From Robiginitomaculum sp. (GTDB lineage Bacteria > Pseudomonadota > Alphaproteobacteria > Caulobacterales > Maricaulaceae), in the NCBI GenBank assembly GCA_002733485.1, contig NVVU01000098.1, positions 779 to 9,831 on the forward strand: a stretch of 9,053 nt of DNA, read 5' to 3'. Position 1 is the stretch's first letter. Each line of letters opens with the position of its first letter. The translations under genes and the position numbers were made by a program. A model generated the notes under the pieces. It had not been told where the DNA came from and made no database searches. It was given only the letters and a program-made list of their open reading frames with translations. Shown piece by piece: positions 1-4,865 of this stretch.

Positions 1-25
1 GACAGCCTTAAGGGGAAAACAAGCT

Positions 26-1651
26 ATGCGTTGTGCCATTTACGCCCGCGTCTCAACAGTCAGGCAGGCTGAGCAAAATATTTCAATCCCGGATCAGATC
101 CGCCGTGTTCGGCACTATGCTGAGGCGAAAGACATGGACGTTGGCGCAGAATTTGTTGAACTTGGCATGAGTGCGCGCAATGATCGTCGTCCAGAGTTTC
201 AGGCGATGATTGATGAGGCCTGCAAAACACCTAAGCCATTTGACGTCATCCTTGTGCACAGCTTCTCGCGCTTCTTTCGTGATGAAGTGCACTTTGAGCT
301 TTATCGCCGCCAACTGGAAAACCACGGGGTTGCCGTTATCTCCATCACGCAGGAAATGAGTGATGGCCCCGGCGGTGAATTTACGCGGCGCATCATAGCG
401 CTCACGGATGAAATGCGCAGCAAGGAAGATGCAAAGCACGTTAAGCGCGGCATGATTGAGAATGCCCGCCAAGGCTTTTGGAACGGTGCCTCTGCCCCGT
501 TTGGGTATAAAGCGGTGGCAGCAGAAAAGCGCGGCGATAAGATTAAGAAAAAGCTCGCACCCGACCCTCAAATGGCTGAGATGGTCAAACTGATCTTTAC
601 GCTGTTCCTGACAGGTGATGGCAAGTCTGGCCCTCTTGGCATTAAGAACATAGCGGTTTGGCTCAATACGCGTGGTCACAAGACACCCAGAAATGGTGCT
701 TATTACACAAGCCGGGTTCATGCGATCCTGACTAATGAGACCTACATTGGCACCGCATGGTACAACCGCACGAATACCGCCACAGGTGAGAAGCGGCCAC
801 GGAGTGAATGGGTCAAGGTCTCGGTTCCTGTGATCATTGCACAAAGCACTTTCCAACGGGTCCAGATGCTTCTCCATGCTCGTAGGCCTTCAATAACACC
901 GCCAAGGCTCTCGAACAGCAAAGTGCTTCTCTCCGGCCTCGCGCGCTGTGAGGGGTGCGGTAAATCGATGATGATGGTCACGGGCAAGGGCGGGGCTTAT
1001 CGCTATTACAAGTGCTCTGCAAAGTGCCTGAAAGGACGGTGTGAAGGCGATGTCGCGATGACCATACGCGAAGAAAAGCTGGACAAGTTTATAATGGAAG
1101 CGCTGACACAAAAATTGCTCACGCCAAAGCGAACCCGAAGCATCGTCGCTGCCATTGCCAAGCGACGAGAAGACGGGCGCAGCGAGACCAGCCACGGCCT
1201 CAACCAATTGCGTGGCCAGTTAAGTCAGGCAACCAGGCGCACCCGTAATTTACTGGCGGCGCTTGCTGACGGTATTGCCGGTGATACCGCATTATTTCAG
1301 GAAGCCCTCACCAAGGCCGAAACCGAACGGGCAGAACTGATCAGCCTGATCACCGTGCAAGAAGCCCAAGTCAAGCAAGCGCTCAAGCCTATTTCAGCGG
1401 AAGAAGCGAAAACTGCATCCACCAAACTAAAACAGCTTATTACCGAAGCGCCTGCCGATCTTAAAAAACGCTATATCCGCGCCTTTGTTTCCGACATCGT
1501 CGTCGGCAAATCAGAGATTAAAATATCCGGATCAAAAGACGCCCTAGCAGAAGCCATGTCAGGCGAGCCGCTTGCGCACCTTGCGGCGGCCCAAGGGCCG
1601 GTTCGCAGTTTTGAACGGGAATGGTGCACCCAACAGGACTCGAACCTGTGA
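26..1651 (+). CDS. Large serine recombinase (resolvase/invertase catalytic domain plus recombinase and zinc-ribbon domains)
   Basis: Site-specific recombinase expected to integrate or excise a mobile element through a phosphoserine-DNA intermediate. The N-terminal catalytic domain (about 1-150) opens with YARVS, making Ser10 the likely nucleophile, with Arg8 beside it and the conserved SRFFRD segment at 81-86. A 'recombinase' domain follows (about 155-290, from FGYKAV through RVHAILTNETYIGTAW), then a zinc ribbon with Cys308, Cys311, Cys330 and Cys334 and a helical, probably coiled-coil stretch (about 375-475). At 541 residues it has the usual length for the class. The ATG at 26 follows a purine-rich AAGGGGAAAA. 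The last nine residues (WCTQQDSNL, from Trp533) are encoded exactly by the antisense of a tRNA-Lys 3' end, so the native C-terminus has probably been fixed by att-site DNA. The gene belongs to the element on the left, not to the integrase element on the right. Domain assignment is by motif reading; which attachment site it uses is inference. Confidence 0.93.
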   Translation: MRCAIYARVSTVRQAEQNISIPDQIRRVRHYAEAKDMDVGAEFVELGMSARNDRRPEFQAMIDEACKTPKPFDVILVHSFSRFFRDEVHFELYRRQLENHGVAVISITQEMSDGPGGEFTRRIIALTDEMRSKEDAKHVKRGMIENARQGFWNGASAPFGYKAVAAEKRGDKIKKKLAPDPQMAEMVKLIFTLFLTGDGKSGPLGIKNIAVWLNTRGHKTPRNGAYYTSRVHAILTNETYIGTAWYNRTNTATGEKRPRSEWVKVSVPVIIAQSTFQRVQMLLHARRPSITPPRLSNSKVLLSGLARCEGCGKSMMMVTGKGGAYRYYKCSAKCLKGRCEGDVAMTIREEKLDKFIMEALTQKLLTPKRTRSIVAAIAKRREDGRSETSHGLNQLRGQLSQATRRTRNLLAALADGIAGDTALFQEALTKAETERAELISLITVQEAQVKQALKPISAEEAKTASTKLKQLITEAPADLKKRYIRAFVSDIVVGKSEIKISGSKDALAEAMSGEPLAHLAAAQGPVRSFEREWCTQQDSNL

Positions 1652-1666
1652 CCCGCTGATTAAGAG
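1622..1666 (-). other. tRNA-Lys(CUU) 3' half, putative attachment-site core (att)
   Basis: Read on the minus strand, these 45 bases match standard tRNA positions 32-76 with no gap: anticodon loop CTCTTAA (anticodon CTT), 3' anticodon stem TCAGC, variable GGGTC, T-stem ACAGG/CCTGT fully paired, T-loop TTCGAGT, acceptor strand TGGGTGC, discriminator A and CCA. Past the anticodon loop the sequence (ATATAA) can no longer pair with TCAGC, so the 5' half of the tRNA is absent. A fragment starting at the anticodon loop and ending at CCA is typical of the identity block left by tyrosine integrases in tRNA genes. An integrase starts about 165 bases away on the 5' side, as expected for the element end lacking the complete tRNA. 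An 8-base copy of part of the core (CGCTGATT) recurs 31 bp further on, at 1685. Confidence 0.88.
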
Positions 1667-1744
1667 TTATATTTAGGGGGTCCGCGCTGATTGTCTCCGA
1701 ACGTCTCTAGAGCGACATTATGCTAATTATTTCAATGCGTTCTC

Positions 1745-1779
1745 TTGACAGTGATGACTCTGTCCCTCACCGTGATGAC
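1745..1779 (+). promoter_or_regulatory. Paired direct repeats in front of the integrase gene (arm-type or operator candidates)
   Basis: The octamer GTGATGAC occurs at 1751-1758 and again at 1772-1779. The two copies lie 21 bp apart, two helical turns, so they face the same side of the DNA. A perfect -35-like TTGACA sits just before the first copy at 1745-1750, but I see no good -10 box at the expected spacing. Between an att core and an integrase start, such repeats could be integrase arm sites, Xis/AlpA sites or an autoregulatory operator. This is inference from spacing only. Confidence 0.35.
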
Positions 1780-1831
1780 ACCACGAAGCGCTGTAATGTG
1801 CTTCCTATATGCTTCCAAATCGGTGAGACCC

Positions 1832-3031
1832 ATGGGAAAGATCACGAAACGTTCCGTCGATATATTGACGCCAAAACTATCCGAATATTTCTTTTGGGAT
1901 GACCAAATTCCGGGCTTTGGCGTTCGCGTCTCACCAATGGGTAAAAAGAGCTACATCATCCAATATCGCTCTGGTGGTCGTACCCGGCGCATGAACCTTG
2001 GCTCTCACGGCATACTTACACCCAATCAGGCTCGTGATCTGGCGCGCCATGAGTTGGGTACCGTGGCCTTTGGTGGTGATCCGTCCGGCGAGCTTCAAAA
2101 GGAACGTCGCGCCCCTACAGTAATGGTATTGTGCGAGCGGTTCTTAGACGAGCACGTCGCGCTTCGGTGCAAGCCATCAACCTATGGCGATTATCGTCAG
2201 GTTTGTGAAAAATACATCAAACCAAAATTTGGCAGTCACCGTATTCAGGATGTGACCCGTGTTGATGTAACCGAGTTGCATCATTCTTTGCGCAATAAAC
2301 CTTATCAGGCGAACCGAGTTCTCTCCGTCATTTCCAAAATGTTTAATTTGGCTGAAGTGTGGGGTTTACGAACTGATGGCACAAACCCGACACGCCATGT
2401 TGCCAAATACCCCGAAAAGAAACGTGAGCGTTTTCTTGCCGCTGAAGAAGTTGAGAAACTTTGGCAGGTGTTAGACGCCAGTGTTGAAGATGGCACCGAA
2501 ACCGCGCACGTTTCCGCCGCGTTTAAAGTCTTACTGTTAACAGGGTGCCGGTTGTCAGAAATCCAAAAGATGAAATGGTCTTATATCAGAGGAGACGTTC
2601 TCTGGTTGCCCGACGCTAAAACGGGCCCCCGTCGCGTTCTCTTAAGTCAGTCAACACTTAACGTTCTTAAAGCATTGCAACGCTTTAACGATAATCCCTT
2701 TGTAATCATTGGGAAAAACAAAGGCCAATACGTTACCGACTTACAAAAACCTTGGAGACGTATTCGTTGTAATGCTAACCTTAACGATGTCCGTATTCAT
2801 GACTTACGTCATACTTACGCTTCTTTTGCGGCTATGGCTGGGCATTCCTTACCGATGATTGGTAAACTGTTAGGCCATACACAAGCCCAAACAACGGCAC
2901 GCTATGCGCACCTTGCCGACACGGTGACACGTAATGCCGCTAATGCCGCTAATGAGGTTGATGGGTTGATTAGTGAGTTTACAACCCCGACACCAAAAAA
3001 GGCGCCTGTGTTGAGGCTGGTTGATGATTAG
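1832..3031 (+). CDS. Tyrosine recombinase, P4-type integrase
   Basis: DNA integrase that would insert and excise the element at the tRNA-Lys site through a phosphotyrosine intermediate. From the ATG at 1832 it is 399 residues, close to the family norm. The frame is open back to 1745, but GGTGAG lies 4 bases before the 1832 ATG, and the added N-terminus (MTVMTLSLTV) looks like read-through of the repeat region, so I prefer 1832. Residues 1-90 form the DUF4102-like N-terminal arm (IPGFGVRVSPMGKKSYI, then GILTPNQARDLA), residues about 95-180 the core-binding domain, and 200-370 the catalytic domain. All catalytic residues are visible: Arg240 (TGCRLSEI), Lys263 (DAKTGPRR), His323 and Arg326 (HDLRHT), His349 (LLGHT) and Tyr358 (ARYAHL). 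The gene should therefore be active. It is transcribed away from the att core. A 9-base unit (TAATGCCGC) is repeated near the 3' end, giving the NAANAANE stretch. Confidence 0.95.
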   Translation: MGKITKRSVDILTPKLSEYFFWDDQIPGFGVRVSPMGKKSYIIQYRSGGRTRRMNLGSHGILTPNQARDLARHELGTVAFGGDPSGELQKERRAPTVMVLCERFLDEHVALRCKPSTYGDYRQVCEKYIKPKFGSHRIQDVTRVDVTELHHSLRNKPYQANRVLSVISKMFNLAEVWGLRTDGTNPTRHVAKYPEKKRERFLAAEEVEKLWQVLDASVEDGTETAHVSAAFKVLLLTGCRLSEIQKMKWSYIRGDVLWLPDAKTGPRRVLLSQSTLNVLKALQRFNDNPFVIIGKNKGQYVTDLQKPWRRIRCNANLNDVRIHDLRHTYASFAAMAGHSLPMIGKLLGHTQAQTTARYAHLADTVTRNAANAANEVDGLISEFTTPTPKKAPVLRLVDD

Positions 3032-3086
3032 GGTTGTATAAGAACGGCTGCACCTACTTCTCGATGAATTAAAAGGGAAAAGAATA

Positions 3087-3878
3087 TTGATCGACAAAAA
3101 ACCTAGCAAAACCGTTACGTTGAAATTAGATTTACCGGTGCAAACGGGAATGTGCTTTTACCCAGTTAGGGAGCTTACAAATGATGAAGTGTCTCAAATT
3201 TGTACTGAATATGAAATAAAAAATGCCGAGAATTTAAAAGAAGACTTCGCCTGCTGGACAGCAATATATGAAGATCACAGACTTGAAGAAACAGCGGCTA
3301 GTCCAAGTGAAATTCGAAATTCTGCACTGGCGCTCGGGGAAAAAGCCTCTGCGTTGGCTGAGAACCTCAACATGCTATCTCAACGGACAGTGCAAGCTGT
3401 AAGCTGGTTCAAACTTGATGATATTGATGACGCTGGAATACAGGAAGATGCCCAAGCCCTAAGTGGCAGTAAAGTTTCTTATGAAGATAATCTGATTGAA
3501 GGTGTAACCAATTTGGATTTAGAGCTAATTGAGAAATGCGTACGAGTGCTTGCTTGGAATGCGAAAGAGTCTGCAAAAAAAATTCAAAGCGTTATGGATG
3601 AACATGGCCGTAAAAAGCCCCCGCGTGACTATAAGACTAAGAAATCACTTATGATCATTATTAGTAATTTGAGAGATTTTTGGCTTGAGAATACGAACTT
3701 GCCTTTTACTTGTAATTTTAAGGATGTGAACGATAAGGGTTCTCCAGGATCATTTGCAAATAATCCATGCTCTCGCTTTTGTGCTCAAATTATAAACCTC
3801 ATAGATAATAATATTTCTGGAGGCTCCATACAGCTTGCAATGCAAGAAAATATAAACTGGGAACGAAAGCGGAAATAA
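3087..3878 (+). CDS. Unrecognised 263-residue protein next to the integrase
   Basis: I do not recognise this protein. It begins 55 bases after the integrase stop, in the same direction, and may be cotranscribed. The start is probably the TTG at 3087, preceded by a good AAGGGA (3073-3078) at usable spacing; the first in-frame ATG comes 22 codons in and would remove a regular beta-like stretch (KTVTLKLDLP). The protein is charged and mostly helical, with no signal peptide or membrane segment. Its C-terminal part has the pattern FWLENT..PFTCNF (198-211) followed by GSPGSFANNPCSRFCAQIINLID (219-240 region), which recalls hypothetical proteins often found beside integrases. The codons are distinctly more AT-rich than those of the flanking integrase, which suggests separate acquisition. 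A role in integration control or as cargo cannot be separated from sequence alone. Confidence 0.8.
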   Translation: MIDKKPSKTVTLKLDLPVQTGMCFYPVRELTNDEVSQICTEYEIKNAENLKEDFACWTAIYEDHRLEETAASPSEIRNSALALGEKASALAENLNMLSQRTVQAVSWFKLDDIDDAGIQEDAQALSGSKVSYEDNLIEGVTNLDLELIEKCVRVLAWNAKESAKKIQSVMDEHGRKKPPRDYKTKKSLMIIISNLRDFWLENTNLPFTCNFKDVNDKGSPGSFANNPCSRFCAQIINLIDNNISGGSIQLAMQENINWERKRK

Positions 3879-3905
3879 GCACGTAAAAACAACGGTATAT
3901 TGAAC

Positions 3906-3943
3906 CTAGTATTTTTTTTGAAGGATTTTATTTTTTTTACTAG
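3906..3943. promoter_or_regulatory. Phased T-tracts bounded by CTAGTA/TACTAG inverted repeat
   Basis: Two identical tracts (A followed by eight T) start at 3911 and 3930, 19 bp or close to two helical turns apart. They are enclosed by the 6-base inverted repeat CTAGTA (3906-3911) and TACTAG (3938-3943). In-phase A/T tracts bend DNA. The block lies in the non-coding gap between the 263-residue gene and the AlpA-like gene, about 80 bp before the latter's start. It may be a bent upstream promoter element or a protein-binding region. It lacks the GC-rich stem of an intrinsic terminator. Confidence 0.35.
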
Positions 3944-3981
3944 CAAGGGTGACCTTCATTTCGTGTCTTTTGAGGGTACAA

Positions 3982-4000
3982 GGAGTCCCTTAGGCACTCC
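3982..4000. promoter_or_regulatory. Near-perfect 19-bp palindrome, candidate operator for the AlpA-like gene
   Basis: GGAGTCCCTTAGGCACTCC is symmetrical except for one mismatched pair (positions 6 and 14). It ends 20 bases before the AlpA-like start codon and just before its Shine-Dalgarno sequence (GGAGG, 4011-4015). A dyad of this length in front of a small helix-turn-helix gene suggests an operator, possibly autoregulatory. As RNA it could also form a short leader hairpin. Confidence 0.45.
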
Positions 4001-4020
4001 AAAAGTTAGTGGAGGCCATC

Positions 4021-4257
4021 ATGGTTGCTATCAAAACGACAAACGAACAACGTCTGGTTACTGAAAAGCAGGCTGGAAAGTTGCTTAGCGTTTCGCCCCG
4101 AACCTTACGAAACTGGCGAACACGCGGCGGAGGTCCGTGCTTTGTCAAAATCTCTGGACGGTGCATTCGTTATCGCGTCGCTGACATCAATGAATGGACC
4201 AAGAAGCGCATCAAGCGCAGCACATCAGACCTTGGCATTCTTCCCTTCGAAATCTGA
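4021..4257 (+). CDS. AlpA/excisionase-like helix-turn-helix DNA-binding protein
   Basis: A 78-residue DNA-binding protein of the MerR-like HTH_17/AlpA type, which in P4-like and related elements activates integrase expression or acts as a recombination directionality factor. The core is typical: RLVTEKQAGKLLSVSPRTLR (11-30) is the helix-turn-helix, NWRTRGGGPCFVKISGRCIR (31-50) the wing, and YRVADINEWTKKR (51-63) the closing helix. I chose the ATG at 4021 because GGAGG sits 5 bases upstream; a GTG at 4009 in the same frame would place that ribosome site inside the gene. It is followed almost at once by a strong terminator, so it is probably a separate transcript under the palindrome at 3982-4000. 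The same-strand integrase at 1832 is the natural partner. The target site is unknown. Confidence 0.88.
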   Translation: MVAIKTTNEQRLVTEKQAGKLLSVSPRTLRNWRTRGGGPCFVKISGRCIRYRVADINEWTKKRIKRSTSDLGILPFEI

Positions 4258-4264
4258 GTTTTTG

Positions 4265-4299
4265 CCTGTAAGGGCCTGACAGCACCTTACAGGATTTTT
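4265..4299 (+). terminator. Intrinsic terminator after the AlpA-like gene
   Basis: A perfect 9-bp stem, CCTGTAAGG (4265-4273) with CCTTACAGG (4285-4293), encloses an 11-base loop and is followed by A and then five T (4295-4299). It lies 7 bases past the stop codon of the AlpA-like gene, as expected for a rho-independent terminator separating that gene from the DUF736/Rep transcript. Confidence 0.75.
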
Positions 4300-4321
4300 G
4301 GAGAGCAATGCTCCCTCAAAA

Positions 4322-4345
4322 GGGGCCGAAGTTCGCTTCGGCCCC
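4322..4345. ncRNA. Very stable GC hairpin in the structured leader of the DUF736 gene
   Basis: GGGGCCGAAG (4322-4331) and CTTCGGCCCC (4336-4345) pair perfectly around a TTCG loop. On the plus strand no T-tract follows. Read on the minus strand the stem is followed by TTTT, so it could terminate antisense transcription. The 3' arm shares its CCCC with a competing hairpin (CCCC-ACC-GGGG, 4342-4352). A further GCGCG/CGCGC stem lies at 4390-4402 and a T6 run at 4416-4421. The 4300-4447 stretch has no convincing gene and reads like a structured untranslated leader or small RNA. The RNA nature is inference. Confidence 0.4.
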
Positions 4346-4447
4346 ACCGGGGAAGCTCTGTCTGCTCTTCAAAAACCCAAGCTGTCCCTGCGCGGAGCGC
4401 GCGGTGTGCTTCGTGTTTTTTCTAAACTTAAATGAAAGGCTCTTATT

Positions 4448-4804
4448 ATGAGCACTATTGGCAATTTCACTGCCCTACAAACAAACGACGAGCTGGCCGA
4501 ACTTAGTGGCCATATCAAAACCATGGAATTTGAGGCGAGCATAAAAATTCGGCGTGACGATCCGCCGAACAACCCCAAAGCCCCGACACATTCAGTATCG
4601 GCACGCTCACCCAAAGGTAACTTTGTTCCAGTGGGTTCTGCTTGGACAAAGAAGATCGTCAACGGACCAAACGCTGGCGGCGAGTTCTTATCGGTCACAC
4701 TGGACGATCCAAGCTTTGAACATCCTTTGAACTTTGCCGTTTTTCAAGGCGAAAACGGACAATGGAACGCGGTTTGGTCGCGTCCCAAAGCTAACGCCGC
4801 GTAA
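4448..4804 (+). CDS. DUF736 family protein
   Basis: A small soluble protein (118 residues) of the DUF736 family, found on alphaproteobacterial plasmids and integrated elements, commonly near replication or conjugation genes; its biochemical function is not established. Recognition rests on the N-terminal MSTIGNFTAL, the central GHIKTMEFEASIKIRRDD (21-38), and the closing SAWTKK...GGEFLSVTLDDPSF (64-90) and NAVWSRP (107-113), the order and spacing of the family. The ATG at 4448 has GAAAGG about 8 bases upstream. The gene sits between a structured leader and a long hairpin, and only 61 bases separate it from the Rep/relaxase gene, so the two are probably expressed together with the hairpin adjusting read-through or translation. 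A replication- or transfer-accessory role is inferred from context only. Confidence 0.88.
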   Translation: MSTIGNFTALQTNDELAELSGHIKTMEFEASIKIRRDDPPNNPKAPTHSVSARSPKGNFVPVGSAWTKKIVNGPNAGGEFLSVTLDDPSFEHPLNFAVFQGENGQWNAVWSRPKANAA

Positions 4805-4809
4805 AGGGC

Positions 4810-4854
4810 GTATTTCAAGAGGGGGGTCCCTGTAACACCCCCCTCTAGAAATAC
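4810..4854. other. Long G6/C6 hairpin before the Rep/relaxase gene, candidate origin (oriT/dso) or leader hairpin
   Basis: Arms 4810-4827 (GTATTTCAAGAGGGGGGT) and 4837-4854 (ACCCCCCTCTAGAAATAC) form an 18-base stem with a single A-A mismatch around a 9-base loop, CCCTGTAAC. No T-tract follows, so it is not a standard terminator. It ends 11 bases before the Rep/relaxase ATG. From memory, the oriT dyads of ICEBs1 and Tn916, served by relaxases of the same Rep_trans family, have six-C/six-G arms around a 9-base loop ending in TAAC. Here the arm order is reversed but arm length, loop length and TAAC are shared. That makes an origin plausible; translational control of the downstream gene is the main alternative. 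Confidence 0.5.
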
Positions 4855-4865
4855 ATTGAGCGTTT

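Noticed and set aside
83..877. Long minus-strand open frame (264 codons) opposite the serine recombinase
   Set aside because: Lies wholly inside the recombinase on the other strand, has no recognisable domain, and the recombinase motifs are unambiguous.
1622..1698. Complete tRNA gene on the minus strand
   Set aside because: Only positions 32-76 are present; the sequence beyond 1666 cannot form the 5' anticodon stem, D-arm or acceptor strand.
1720..1902. Plus-strand 60-codon frame before the integrase
   Set aside because: Overlaps the att/repeat region and the integrase start in another frame; low protein-like character and no ribosome site that competes with the one at 1822-1827.
4025..4279. 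Plus-strand frame overlapping the AlpA-like gene
   Set aside because: Out-of-frame shadow of a clear helix-turn-helix gene; it also runs into the terminator stem.
4369..4698. Minus-strand frame opposite the DUF736 gene
   Set aside because: Covers the structured leader and the DUF736 coding region in antisense; no domain signs.
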